DNA of 64,000 nucleotides, from positions 1,426,001 to 1,490,000 of the forward strand of contig CBDCSD010000001.1 in assembly GCA_965221345.1 (NCBI GenBank). The letters are read 5' to 3'. Shown here in pieces: positions 52,661-61,858 of the stretch (positions are counted from its first letter, which is position 1; the number at the start of each line of letters is the position of its first letter). The notes under the pieces were generated by a model. It searched no databases and was not told where the DNA came from. It saw nothing but the letters and a program-made list of their open reading frames with translations. The stretch is from Bin5 sp965221345 (lineage in GTDB: Bacteria > Chloroflexota > Anaerolineae > Caldilineales > Caldilineaceae). Made by a program: the position numbers and the translations under genes.

Positions 52661-53065
52661 TTTCTCCCCCTAAACTGGCGAAATCTTGAGCCGCGTTGGT
52701 ACGCGCCTATCGGTCGCAAACTACAGAAATCATGGCAGTGTCGTGATCCGGCAGAGAAGCTAAAATATTGGCAAGGAATGAGGATTGACGTTTCATCCCG
52801 ATAGTATCCGCAGACGCGCTCCCTGTCAAAAGAGACCTCTCCCCGCACCAACTGGCTGAATTCAAAATCCTGAGCGGCGGCATGTTTGCAGCGACCCCTG
52901 CCGAGGAGAAGTGCAGGGACCAGGCACAGTTTGGCCCTTCCCGCCCACAGTGGCCTTGCTACCGAGACAGTATGTTACAATGGCTTGGAATGGCAAGCCC
53001 CACCGACCAGAGAACCATGCCCAACAAAGTTTCCGCCCGACAGCCACTGCATTCCTGCAACTACC
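52661..53065. other. 405-nt divergent intergenic region
   Basis: Between the aldolase and the MFS gene. Apart from the extended -10 at 52,973-52,981, I see no RNA gene, operator or conserved ORF. An in-frame upstream ATG at 52,886 for the transporter would lie before the predicted transcription start and is not supported. Confidence 0.4.
52973..52981 (+). promoter_or_regulatory. extended -10 promoter of the MFS gene
   Basis: TGTTACAAT is an extended -10 (TGnTACAAT) with a start point near 52,988, about 78 nt before the ATG at 53,066. Confidence 0.5.
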
Positions 53066-54391
53066 ATGTCCCCAATTGAGCCTCATTCAAGATCTGAGTC
53101 ACCTTCCACCATTCCCACTCAACAAAAGCCGTCACCCACCGCTCTGGTACTTGCTGTCTCGGGGGCGGTCGCTTTTGCAATTATGGGCGATTCGCTTCTG
53201 TACGCCATCCTCCCACTGGCAGCTGGCAGCCTGGGACTCTCTCCCCGCCATGTCGGCCTCCTGCTGAGCGCAAACCGTCTCATCCGCCTCTTCTCGAATA
53301 CCTGGCTCAGCGCGCTCTTCGCCCGCTTCGGGCCGTACCGCACCTTCGTTTATTCGACAATTCTTGGTGTCCTCACAACTGCTGCCTACGGGCTGGGCTG
53401 GGGATTCCTTGTCTTTCTCGTCGCACGGATGGGATGGGGAATCAGCTGGTCGGGTCTGCGGCAGGGTACCTTTCAGTCGATCTGGACCGGCCGTGATACC
53501 GACGCAGGCCGGCTGATGGGGATGATGTGGGGAGTCGTACGCGGGGGCAGCGCCGTCAGTGCAGTGCTGGGCGGCTTTCTCTTCGATCACTATGGCTACG
53601 AGGTAACGATCTGGTCAATTGTGGGGTTGTCTGCCCTGGCCATCCCCATTGCACTGGCCCTTAACTGGCCTGCAAGCGCGTCGCCTGAGCCAAAAAACCA
53701 GAGTTCGGGCCCTGCGGCAAAGCTGCATCCCGGCAGTCCGGAGTCCGAGGAAGAGCCTCCGGCAAGTGAACCCAACATCCTTCAAAGCTGGAAAGTTGCG
53801 TTAACTGACCCGTTGCAGCGCTCCATCCTGCTGGTCGGTTTCTTCAAGCTGCTGCTCAACTCCATCCTGATTGCCACGGCTTCCGTTTTCTTGGCCGAAA
53901 GCTTCGGCGGCCGTTCGGGCGGCATGCCGATGGGCTTGGAAGTAGGTGCGATGACTGGCATCGTGCTGGGGACGCGTTGGTTTTCCGATCTCTTTCTCGG
54001 CGCAGCTATCGGCGCATTGGCGGATTGGATCGGGCGGATAAGGCTGACCATAGCGCTGGTATTTATGCTGTGCCTTGGTCTTGCTGCAATGCTCTCGATA
54101 TCGAACAACCTGTCCATTCTTGCCCTGCTGGCAGTGCTGATTATCAGCACTGGCGTCAACGTAGTTCTCGACGCCTACGCCAACCAGGCCGCCCTTATAA
54201 CGCCCCAGCCCCAACTGTTCGTTGGCGCCTATGCCACGGCATCGGACCTGGGATCAGCCGTGGGGCCGTTGTTTGCATTCTCTCTGGTATCATCGGTGGG
54301 ATTCGCGCCGGTTTACGGTGTTGCGGCATTACTGGTGGTCGTTACAGTCTTCAATCTGGTTGCGCTCGACCGCCGCCTTGCCGACCGGTAG
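53066..54391 (+). CDS. MFS transporter
   Basis: A 441-residue major facilitator with 12 predicted spans in two halves, split by a Ser/Pro/Glu-rich loop (about 205-235). LARFGPYRTF-type loop ALFARFGPYRTFVYS is the A-motif region between spans 2 and 3, RMGWGISWSGLRQGTFQSIW the R-containing span 4, and GALADWIGRIRLTIAL the corresponding loop of the second half. Such proteins usually export drugs or sugars. The substrate is unknown. The start is the ATG at 53,066; 60 upstream codons are open but lie mostly before the promoter. Confidence 0.85.
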   Translation: MSPIEPHSRSESPSTIPTQQKPSPTALVLAVSGAVAFAIMGDSLLYAILPLAAGSLGLSPRHVGLLLSANRLIRLFSNTWLSALFARFGPYRTFVYSTILGVLTTAAYGLGWGFLVFLVARMGWGISWSGLRQGTFQSIWTGRDTDAGRLMGMMWGVVRGGSAVSAVLGGFLFDHYGYEVTIWSIVGLSALAIPIALALNWPASASPEPKNQSSGPAAKLHPGSPESEEEPPASEPNILQSWKVALTDPLQRSILLVGFFKLLLNSILIATASVFLAESFGGRSGGMPMGLEVGAMTGIVLGTRWFSDLFLGAAIGALADWIGRIRLTIALVFMLCLGLAAMLSISNNLSILALLAVLIISTGVNVVLDAYANQAALITPQPQLFVGAYATASDLGSAVGPLFAFSLVSSVGFAPVYGVAALLVVVTVFNLVALDRRLADR

Positions 54392-54445
54392 GCGGTCAAA
54401 GAACGCGTAACAAGCGGGGGTTGCCTTGCTTCGAAAGCTGACACC

Positions 54446-54823
54446 ATGGAATTCATTGGCCGCGAGATCAATGTAACGCTGCCGGGTGGCTTTTCGCTCG
54501 AGAAGAAGCCGCCCCCGCCGCGGGCCTTCCGCTGGAAGTGCGTTGTGCATAAGGTGACCGAGATGCTGGCCACATGGCATCGCTACGGAAAGCCGGAGAT
54601 TCGAACTCAGGGCGGGCGTCCTCCCTATTTCGTGCGCAGCGGCCGCACGCAGGGTTCCTGGGGTCAGGGAAGGGTCTACTTCCGCCTGCGCACGGAGGAG
54701 GGCCGGCTGTTTGATATCTACTACGACCGAGCTCCCAAAGGACAGCGTCGCGTCGGTGCCTGGTTCTTGTGGCGGGAACTCTCAGCCGCGGAAGAACATG
54801 TCGGCCTGGATGAAGGCGAATAA
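54446..54823 (+). CDS. DUF6504 family protein
   Basis: A 125-residue basic protein with the pattern of DUF6504: EFIGREINVTLPGG at the N-terminus, AFRWKCVVHKVTEMLATWHRYGK, GQGRVYFRLRTEEGRLFDIYYDR and GAWFLWREL. In other bacteria this family lies near DNA-damage polymerase genes, none of which is visible here. It is 54 nt after the MFS gene, so possibly on the same transcript. No function is assigned. Confidence 0.75.
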   Translation: MEFIGREINVTLPGGFSLEKKPPPPRAFRWKCVVHKVTEMLATWHRYGKPEIRTQGGRPPYFVRSGRTQGSWGQGRVYFRLRTEEGRLFDIYYDRAPKGQRRVGAWFLWRELSAAEEHVGLDEGE

Positions 54824-54849
54824 CATTCAATGAAGGGTCGAACTTCCCT

Positions 54850-57800
54850 CTATTCTTCGCTGGAGTTCAATACGACAGGCAGATAAACTCTGTAACCACT
54901 GGACGATTTGTCCCCTTGCTCTGAAGGCTCCGTCGAACCACTCGGCACGCGCACGTCGGCCGGCCGCGGTCTTGCCGCAGGCCCGCTGCTTTGAAGGTTC
55001 TGCGCAGGCACATCGCTGAAAGTAACTAGGTCGACAAGCGCGCTCGTGCGCCGATTTGGGGAGGTTTCATAAACGTTGAGAATCAACGTAATCTCCTTGC
55101 CCGCGTACTGCCCCATGTCAAACGAGCGATACTGCCAGCCGCTGCCCTGGCGCTGGACCAGCAAATAGTTTGCCGCCTGGCCGTCCTCCACAGCAATTAC
55201 CTCGAAAGAGTCAGTGCCTGTGACGGGTTCGCTGGTCTCCACGCGGTAGGCAAATGCCAGATAAGGTCGGCCCGAAGGTACCGTCAAACGCTGGGATACT
55301 GTGCTGTTGCCGCCGTCGCTTCCCTCAGTTCCGGGCACGCCGTCATTGGGTACGAAACCGCTGGCCAGCCGCAGTGCATGGTCTGACGTGCCGGCCTGGC
55401 CTTCGATTTGGGACGAAGAACTGCCCGACTTCGTCCAGCCACTAAATTCGCTTTCGAAGTCACCATTCGTCACCGCGTTCGTCCCGGGCGAGTAGAGCAG
55501 CGCCAATGTATCGCTCGTGCTGAATTCCCGCCGGCGAATCAGAAGCTGATTGTTGACGGAGATATTCCAGCTCCCGGTCGGCACGTCCATCGTGAATTGG
55601 CCATTGCTGTCCGTTGTTGCCGTGGACTCGCCGATACGCACCTCTACACCCACGCCGTTCTCCGCTGCTGGGTTGATCACCCTACCTGTCACTACGCTGT
55701 TGGTCGTAACCGTTGTCTCAGCCAGTGCAGTGTCGGTCTCCAGCTTGTACCCCAGCACATCCTCGGCCTCAATTCTGAAACCATAGCGCGTGCCGGCCTC
55801 TCCGCTGTAGGTTGCCTCGCCATAGGCCTCCGCGTCTTCCTGCCACGATTGCCAGTCTCCATCCCCGACTTTGACATAAACGGAGGCCGACTTCACCCCG
55901 GCGCCCCAGTCTTTCACCAGCCAAGTGACTTTGAAGGTTGAGGGAGAGTAGGCAGGCAGGTTCAATATCGAGGCGGTGGGGGCCAACGTGTCCTCTTCAA
56001 TCAGCATGACCGGCTCGCCGAAGATGCCCATCCCGTAGCCGCCTTGGCCGTCGGGCCAGTTGGCACTGGTGGCGCCGGTTAGGCTTACCTGGTAGAAGCC
56101 GTCCGTCGGCGTCAGCTCCGTTGCCGTGCCGTCCATCTTTATAAGGCGCGCTTTTGTCCCAGTAGCAGGGATGTATCCGGTCTGGGCCTGCGATGTCAGC
56201 GCCCAAGCCAGCAAGCGGCGCTCCTTAGTCTTCGGGTGATAGAATGCGACCCGGCGCACACGAAAACGTTCAATGTCTGCCCAGGCGACTTCCGTACCGG
56301 TAAGGTGCTCATTTGCCAACTTGAAGGCCGAATAGGCCAGCCGCGTCTCGGCGTTGGAAGGGGAGCAGTAGCTTGTACTCTCGTTCTTTGCCAGGCCGAA
56401 ACCGTCCGGCGAATCGACCGCAACAACGTTGCCGCAGTCGTCATGCAGCATGAATTGGAATATTGGCCCGCCGCCTGCCAATCTTGTGTAAGCGATATTC
56501 TGCCAAATGTAAGAAGCCTGCTCGTTCGCCGAGGCCCGCCAGGGGCTGGGGCAAGTCGGCCCCGGATAATCGTTGCAGACCGGCACCCCGCTCTCAGTGA
56601 TCCAGATCGGCTTGTCGGCCCAACCGCGCCTGTCCAACGCGCTGCGAACCTTGCTGGTGTACTGATAGCCAACATAGGAAAGGGAATAATGATGAGAGCC
56701 GGCCGCGTCAAAGAAACCGTCGTATTTTTCGCTCAGCGAATCGGCCTGCAGCGCGTCCAACATGTCAAAGAGCCACTGCCCGTTGGCGAAGTGCGCCAAG
56801 CCGCCGAACACAACAAAGGCCTCGGGGTCGATCCAATTGATGACGATGTAAGCAACTTTCTGTAAGCGGGCGAACTCCTGGGGCGTGCCCGACCAAAAGT
56901 GGCAGAGGTCGGGTTCGTTCCAGATTTCCCAGTGTCGAATATTGGTGCCGGCCTCCCCGCCGGGCTTATAGCGGGTTACCGCAGCTCCGACAAAGCGCGC
57001 CCATGGGTTGGTCGGGCTGATCCGCGTTCCATCCGACGGTTCATCGCTGCCGTTGACAAAGATGGGGTTCCACAGGTTAAAAGGGGCCGGCGGCCCATCG
57101 CTGCGGGAACAGACACCTGACTGCCCACGCAGATCCGGCTGGTCCGGATTTTCCTCTCCGGCTCCCGCCGATTTGAGCAACTGCTCGCCAGAATAGGTTG
57201 TGGCTTCGATTACGTCGCACTCGCCCCCGGCTTCTTGCGGGTCACAACCTTCCGACCGTGGGGCTTGGTTCGCAGGCGCCTCCGTAAATGATCCCCCAAG
57301 CGACACCGACATCGCCCGGCCCCCGAGGCGGTACTGGCGCGGCGTGCCCAGGAGGATGGCCAGCGTGTCCATTCCCAGGCTCTCGTTGGCGCGAATGGCG
57401 GTATCCTGGCTCGTCCAGGTGTAGGTGCCGATGTGCCTTTCGACCTGCTCCCAGTAGATAGGGAATCGATCCGTCGTCACGCCCGTGTCCACGCCGCGCT
57501 GGATGCGCTGCGTCCCGCTGTGAGACTCGGCAGAGTTGACGAAAACCAGGCCAAAGTCGGAGATTGTGGGCGTCGTAGTGAAGGGTAGCGTCGCGGTGGA
57601 GGGTAGCGTCGTGTTAAGGGGCGCGGTTGTCGAATCCTGTCGAAGTCCGGAAGGCGGTCGGCCCTGCAGCCGGGTAACCTTTTGGAAAGGGCTGTTGCCC
57701 AGGCCGCCGCTAGCGGCCTCCGTTGTCAGGCGGACGTCCTGCGCGAACACAGGTTGAATCGCCCCGCTGCCGTAGAGCAGTGACAAAAGAAGGACTACCG

Positions 57801-57858
57801 CTACTGCGACAGCCGCAGTCAATCTTCGGGCCGCTGCCGGCAGCGTGGGAGTAAGCAT
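54850..57858 (-). CDS. secreted glycoside-hydrolase-like protein with C-terminal sorting-type tail
   Basis: From the ATG at 57,858 (MLTPTLPAAARRLTAAV, preceded by GAGCAGGAC) a signal peptide ends at VFAQ. A TIM-barrel hydrolase follows: RHWEIWNEPDLCHFW holds the acid/base Glu (codon 56,914-56,916) and KPIWITESGVP the nucleophile Glu (codon 56,593-56,595), the GH-A pattern seen in GH39/GH5-like enzymes. Then come beta domains: a Thr/Asp fibronectin-like part, a carboxypeptidase-regulatory-like repeat (VVTGRVINPAAENGVGVEV) and a carbohydrate-binding-like domain (TNGDFESEFSGWTKSG). It ends SGYRVYLPVVLNSSEE, a tail common in exported Chloroflexota proteins. The substrate is a glycan not identifiable here. 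The longer frame to 58,065 lacks a signal. Confidence 0.75.
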   Translation of the reverse strand: MLTPTLPAAARRLTAAVAVAVVLLLSLLYGSGAIQPVFAQDVRLTTEAASGGLGNSPFQKVTRLQGRPPSGLRQDSTTAPLNTTLPSTATLPFTTTPTISDFGLVFVNSAESHSGTQRIQRGVDTGVTTDRFPIYWEQVERHIGTYTWTSQDTAIRANESLGMDTLAILLGTPRQYRLGGRAMSVSLGGSFTEAPANQAPRSEGCDPQEAGGECDVIEATTYSGEQLLKSAGAGEENPDQPDLRGQSGVCSRSDGPPAPFNLWNPIFVNGSDEPSDGTRISPTNPWARFVGAAVTRYKPGGEAGTNIRHWEIWNEPDLCHFWSGTPQEFARLQKVAYIVINWIDPEAFVVFGGLAHFANGQWLFDMLDALQADSLSEKYDGFFDAAGSHHYSLSYVGYQYTSKVRSALDRRGWADKPIWITESGVPVCNDYPGPTCPSPWRASANEQASYIWQNIAYTRLAGGGPIFQFMLHDDCGNVVAVDSPDGFGLAKNESTSYCSPSNAETRLAYSAFKLANEHLTGTEVAWADIERFRVRRVAFYHPKTKERRLLAWALTSQAQTGYIPATGTKARLIKMDGTATELTPTDGFYQVSLTGATSANWPDGQGGYGMGIFGEPVMLIEEDTLAPTASILNLPAYSPSTFKVTWLVKDWGAGVKSASVYVKVGDGDWQSWQEDAEAYGEATYSGEAGTRYGFRIEAEDVLGYKLETDTALAETTVTTNSVVTGRVINPAAENGVGVEVRIGESTATTDSNGQFTMDVPTGSWNISVNNQLLIRRREFSTSDTLALLYSPGTNAVTNGDFESEFSGWTKSGSSSSQIEGQAGTSDHALRLASGFVPNDGVPGTEGSDGGNSTVSQRLTVPSGRPYLAFAYRVETSEPVTGTDSFEVIAVEDGQAANYLLVQRQGSGWQYRSFDMGQYAGKEITLILNVYETSPNRRTSALVDLVTFSDVPAQNLQSSGPAARPRPADVRVPSGSTEPSEQGDKSSSGYRVYLPVVLNSSEE

Positions 57859-58352
57859 GTCCTGCTCATCACCCGCTCTAAAATGTCTAGGTTGTGACTT
57901 TGAAATTGAACACGGCCCCCGTCCGATCAAAATTAAGGACCGAATCGCTTTCAAAATGGGCAGTACATTTCTTGCAAGATAAGAGAAGCGTTGCATTAAG
58001 CTTGCATCCCAAAAGTGTGAAACAACGCGCGGCACAGCCGCCAGCGGAAGACTAGAAAGAGGCATCTGGAAGTCCTGCCTCGTCTCCTTAGTTTACCACA
58101 GACATCACACGTCGGTCATCGAAAGCTGGAAAATAGAAATGTGCTCCAGACTCCGGCGTAACGGCGCGAGCCGGAACCTTATGACAATGGGGCAGTCTGC
58201 GGCCCGTGGGCAGAGTATTACATGCGAGGGACTTTGTCTTGCCAGGGCAAGTCTAAAGAATTCCATGTATGGAGACTGGAATGACCGCTCAATGCTTCGA
58301 CACTAATGAAACAAAGGGCAATCTGGCCATGAGGTTGAAACCGGTCGCACAC
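57859..58352. other. 494-nt intergenic region
   Basis: Between the iolG stop and the secreted hydrolase start. It holds no RNA gene or protein-like ORF. Part of it is open in the hydrolase frame (to 58,065) but without coding character. No clear promoter was found. Confidence 0.4.
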
Positions 58353-59372
58353 TCAATCTGAGATTTCGCTGAGGGAAACGGCGCGCTTCTCTCGAAACGA
58401 CAAACCCGCCGCCAGGGCCAAGACTACCGGCGCCCGCCCATCGCTGCCCGTTACCTCGACCTCTGTGTCGTCCAGGATGGCTTGAATAAACGAGCGCAGT
58501 TCATCGGCGTAAGCTACCTGATAGCGCTCAAGGAAGAAGTAGAGAGGTTTGGGATGGATCACGCCCCTTTCAGTCTGCCTGATGACCCGGTCCGGAGTGT
58601 TATTTTCGCATGAGACCGAGCCAAGCGAGCCGAGAACCTCTGCTCGTTGATCCGAGCCGTAAACTGCCTCGCGCGAGTTGGTTATTACGCCGAGTGCGCC
58701 GCAACGATATCGTACGGTAACGACGGCAGTGTCGATATCGCCGGCTTCGCCGATAGCCGGATCGACACGAACAGCTCCGGTAGCTGACACCTCCTCCACC
58801 TCGTCGTCCAGGAGGAAGCGCGCCATATCGAAGTCGTGAATCATCATATCCAGGAAGAGGCCGCCGGATCCCTTTACGTAGCTCAAAGGCGGAGCTTCTG
58901 GGTCGCGGCTTGTAATCTGCACGAGGTAAGGCGCGCCGATTTCGCCTTTACGGACGGCATCGCGAATGCCGCGGAAGTTGGGGTCAAAGCGGCGATTAAA
59001 GCCGATCTGCAACTTGGTCCCACTCTCTTTGACCGCCGCCAGCGCGGCATCGACCGCGGGCAAGTCAAGTGCGATCGGCTTCTCGCAGAATGCGTGTTTG
59101 CCCGCGCGCGCGGCCCGGATGATGTATTCGGAATGCGTCTCCGTTGAAGAGCAGATGGCGACGGCGTCGACGTCGTTACTGCTGAAGATTTCCTCCGGTT
59201 CCCCGCTGGCATGCGGGATGCCGAAGCGTTGCGCGGTCTGCTTTGCGGCATCGTGGATGACATCGACGATGGCGACCACCTCCGCTTCTTGGACATGGCG
59301 GGTCAGGTTTTCCGCATGTACCTGCCCAATCCGCCCGGCGCCGATGATCGCGAATCTGACCTTATGGTCCAC
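58353..59372 (-). CDS. iolG: inositol 2-dehydrogenase, Gfo/Idh/MocA family
   Basis: A 339-residue NAD-dependent dehydrogenase. FAIIGAGRIGQVHAENL binds the dinucleotide, HAFCEKPIALDL carries the catalytic Lys, GFNRRFDPNF is the family motif, and GSGGLFLDMMIHDFDMARFLL the Asp/His active site. These match IolG (myo-inositol to scyllo-inosose). The start is GTG at 59,372 after GGGGGCGG. It is the last gene of a minus-strand run of three dehydrogenases and mmsA. Confidence 0.85.
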   Translation of the reverse strand: MDHKVRFAIIGAGRIGQVHAENLTRHVQEAEVVAIVDVIHDAAKQTAQRFGIPHASGEPEEIFSSNDVDAVAICSSTETHSEYIIRAARAGKHAFCEKPIALDLPAVDAALAAVKESGTKLQIGFNRRFDPNFRGIRDAVRKGEIGAPYLVQITSRDPEAPPLSYVKGSGGLFLDMMIHDFDMARFLLDDEVEEVSATGAVRVDPAIGEAGDIDTAVVTVRYRCGALGVITNSREAVYGSDQRAEVLGSLGSVSCENNTPDRVIRQTERGVIHPKPLYFFLERYQVAYADELRSFIQAILDDTEVEVTGSDGRAPVVLALAAGLSFREKRAVSLSEISD

Positions 59373-59382
59373 GTCCGCCCCC

Positions 59383-60492
59383 TTAGTTGATATCTTTCAG
59401 CCTGACCCAGCGCCCCTCGCGTGCGCTCAAGTCGGCCGCGTCGATGATTCGTTGCACGACGGCGCCATCCTCAAGGCTGGGACTGAAGGGGCGTCCCTCC
59501 GCGATGGCGTTGATCCAGCCGCGGGTCATATGGTCCTCAACACGAAAGACATCGCGATAGGTGTTATGCACAGTATCGCGTCGCGCCGCGCCCCAGACAT
59601 GCTCCGGAATCTCAAGCGGGCGGGTTGGCCCTTCGCCTCGGCGCGCGCCATGCACATCCTGCCGTTGGTCCCAATCGATCACGCTGCGCAGAGTGCCTCC
59701 CTCCCCGTGCAGATCGAACTCATGCCGCTGGCCGAAGTCGGTCTCCTCTGTGCAAACGGCCGAAGCCTGCACAAGCCCCTGCGCGCCGTTGGCGAAGCGC
59801 AACAACGTGTAGGCCGCATCTTCGGTGCGCTCATACGGCTCCCCCTCCGGCGTGAGGGTCGGCCGGTCGACGAATTCGCCCGCTAGACAGAACACGTCGG
59901 TAACCTCGCCAAACCACCAGTACGCCAGATAGAAGAAGTGCGAAGCGATATTGCCCAGCACGCCGGTCGCGGCAAAGGCCCGATCATTTCGCCAGCCATA
60001 TCCAGGCTCGCGGGCGTAACCGGTATAATAGCGCACGTTCAAATGATACGGTCTACCGATGTACTCTTCCTCCAGCAATTCCTTGATAAATCGGTTGGTC
60101 GGCATAAACCGGTAAGTAAATGGCGTGCAGTGGATCAGATTCTTTTCTGCGGCCACCGCCGCCATCTCCGCCGCTTGACTGTAGGTCAGTGCCAGCGGCT
60201 TCTCACACAGCACATGCAGATCTGCGTTCAAGGCTTGCATGCTGATTGGGTAGTGGCTCTCATGGCCAGATGCCACCACCAGCGCGTCGATCTCGCCACT
60301 GTGAATCAGCGAATCAACACTGGTATACACTTGTGGGATGTTCCAGCGCGCGGCGAATGTGTCCGCCCGCTCCCTGTTGCGGCCGCAGACAGCCACCACT
60401 TCTGCCCTCGGGTGGGCGTCCAGCGCCGGTAGATACATTGCGTCCGCCCACCAGCTTGTACTGACGACTCCCACTCGTACAGTTTCAGACAT
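59383..60492 (-). CDS. Gfo/Idh/MocA family oxidoreductase
   Basis: A 369-residue dehydrogenase-like protein. VRVGVVSTSWWADAMYLPAL is a variant dinucleotide loop in which the usual GxGxxG is degenerate, so cofactor binding may differ. LHVLCEKPLALTYSQAAEM holds the EKP Lys, and TPFTYRFMPTNRFIKELL the family loop. GVLGNIASHFFYLAYWW supplies the His. The ATG at 60,492 follows GGAG; the alternative at 60,510 overlaps the upstream stop as TGATG. The substrate is unknown, probably a sugar or cyclitol. Confidence 0.78.
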   Translation of the reverse strand: MSETVRVGVVSTSWWADAMYLPALDAHPRAEVVAVCGRNRERADTFAARWNIPQVYTSVDSLIHSGEIDALVVASGHESHYPISMQALNADLHVLCEKPLALTYSQAAEMAAVAAEKNLIHCTPFTYRFMPTNRFIKELLEEEYIGRPYHLNVRYYTGYAREPGYGWRNDRAFAATGVLGNIASHFFYLAYWWFGEVTDVFCLAGEFVDRPTLTPEGEPYERTEDAAYTLLRFANGAQGLVQASAVCTEETDFGQRHEFDLHGEGGTLRSVIDWDQRQDVHGARRGEGPTRPLEIPEHVWGAARRDTVHNTYRDVFRVEDHMTRGWINAIAEGRPFSPSLEDGAVVQRIIDAADLSAREGRWVRLKDIN

Positions 60493-60509
60493 CTCTGTTT
60501 TCTCCGACA

Positions 60510-61730
60510 TCAGTTGGCAGGTGCCAAAGAGGGGGCAACCGGCTGGCGAATGCTTTCGACCGTCAGCGGCCGCACATCCTCCCAAGCGCCGCTCTCCCAG
60601 GAGCGGGTCATCGCCTCCTGCACTGCCGCCAGCCGCAGTGCATCGGCGAAACTTGGCGCACGCTGCTCGCCTTCGGCTATCGACATCAGGAAATTGTGCG
60701 CTTCAAGCACCTTCAGGTCCTCATATCCCAACCCGATGCCATCGCCCGGGTTGAAGCGCCCGTGGGAAGGGTAGGCGGGACCGCCTAACAGTGTAGTGTA
60801 GCCGTCGTGCATCCCGTCGGCGCCAGGAAGATAAAGCTCCAACTCGTTCATGCGCTCAAAGTTCCATTTGGCCGCGCCGGCGGTGCCATTGACCTCAAAG
60901 GACATTTCGCACTTCGGCCCGAAAATTGCGCGGCAGGTCTCGAAACTGCCCTGTACGCCGTTCTCAAACTCGACCAGCGTGCCCACATAGTCTTCGTTTT
61001 CCACCCCGCCCGTTGGGTCGCCTTCCTTGCCGACCGAAAAGTGCGTGCCCTGTCCCGGCACCGGCAAAGGTCTCTCGCGGATGAAGACGTGCCGGTTGCT
61101 GACCAGCCGCCTGATCGGTCCAACGAGCATGTGGGCCATATCTACGGTATGGGACATAATGTCGCCCAACACACCTAGGCCGGCTTGCTCTCTCTTGAAG
61201 CGCCAGGTCAACATGCCGTATGGGTTGCTGCCGTACATGGTGAAAAACCGGCCCCGGTAGTGGGTCAGCCCTCCGATCTTTCCTGCGTCAATCAGGTTCT
61301 TGCAATGTTGTACCATCGGCGCCCAGCGGTAGTTGAAGCCGACAAAGCTCATTACGCCGGCCTCACGCGCCATGCGCTCTATGGCCGCCGTTTCCTGTGG
61401 GCTGCGGCCAACCGGTTTTTCGCAAAAGACATGCTTGCCTGCTGAGGTTACTGCCTCCACCATCTCCCTGTGCAGAAAGTTGGGCGCGGCAATGTTGACG
61501 ACCTGTACGTCAGGGTGAGCGACGACCTCATGCCAGTCAGTCGTCGACTCGGCGAACCCCAGCGAACTCCTGGCCTCCTCCGCCCTGTGCGCAACATCGT
61601 CGGCGCAAATCACCAGCCGCGCACGGACGCCGCTGTCGTGGAAACGGTCGTTAACCAACCTGTAAGAGCGGCTATGAGCCGTGCCCATCCAGCCCATGCC
61701 GATAACGCCTATCCCGATCTCCTGAGCCAT
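60510..61730 (-). CDS. Gfo/Idh/MocA family oxidoreductase
   Basis: A 406-residue member. IGIGVIGMGWMGTAHSRSY is the NAD(P) loop, KHVFCEKPVGRSPQET the catalytic Lys, MSFVGFNYRWAPMVQ the family motif and GVLGDIMSHTVDMAHML the Asp/His region. It is more like glucose-fructose or 1,5-anhydro-type dehydrogenases than IolG, but the substrate cannot be set. Its stop overlaps the next start by one base, implying coupling. The mmsA stop lies 128 nt upstream. Confidence 0.85.
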   Translation of the reverse strand: MAQEIGIGVIGMGWMGTAHSRSYRLVNDRFHDSGVRARLVICADDVAHRAEEARSSLGFAESTTDWHEVVAHPDVQVVNIAAPNFLHREMVEAVTSAGKHVFCEKPVGRSPQETAAIERMAREAGVMSFVGFNYRWAPMVQHCKNLIDAGKIGGLTHYRGRFFTMYGSNPYGMLTWRFKREQAGLGVLGDIMSHTVDMAHMLVGPIRRLVSNRHVFIRERPLPVPGQGTHFSVGKEGDPTGGVENEDYVGTLVEFENGVQGSFETCRAIFGPKCEMSFEVNGTAGAAKWNFERMNELELYLPGADGMHDGYTTLLGGPAYPSHGRFNPGDGIGLGYEDLKVLEAHNFLMSIAEGEQRAPSFADALRLAAVQEAMTRSWESGAWEDVRPLTVESIRQPVAPSLAPAN

Positions 61731-61858
61731 GTGTACCTCGCTTGCCTCACGTCGTTACGTTTCGGACAGGTCAAACCAGCCCCCGCTGCGGAGCGCGGCC
61801 AGAGGAAATTGTAGTCGGCGCGACAGTTGTGAAGCTGTAAGGCGCAAGCCACCTGTGC

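Noticed and set aside
52886..53065. 60-codon N-terminal extension of the MFS transporter
   Set aside because: It lies mostly before the extended -10 promoter at 52,973-52,981 and has no membrane or signal character.
54590..54630. second tRNA-like GAGTTCGAATCTC on the minus strand
   Set aside because: Only three base pairs can form; it is inside the DUF6504 gene.
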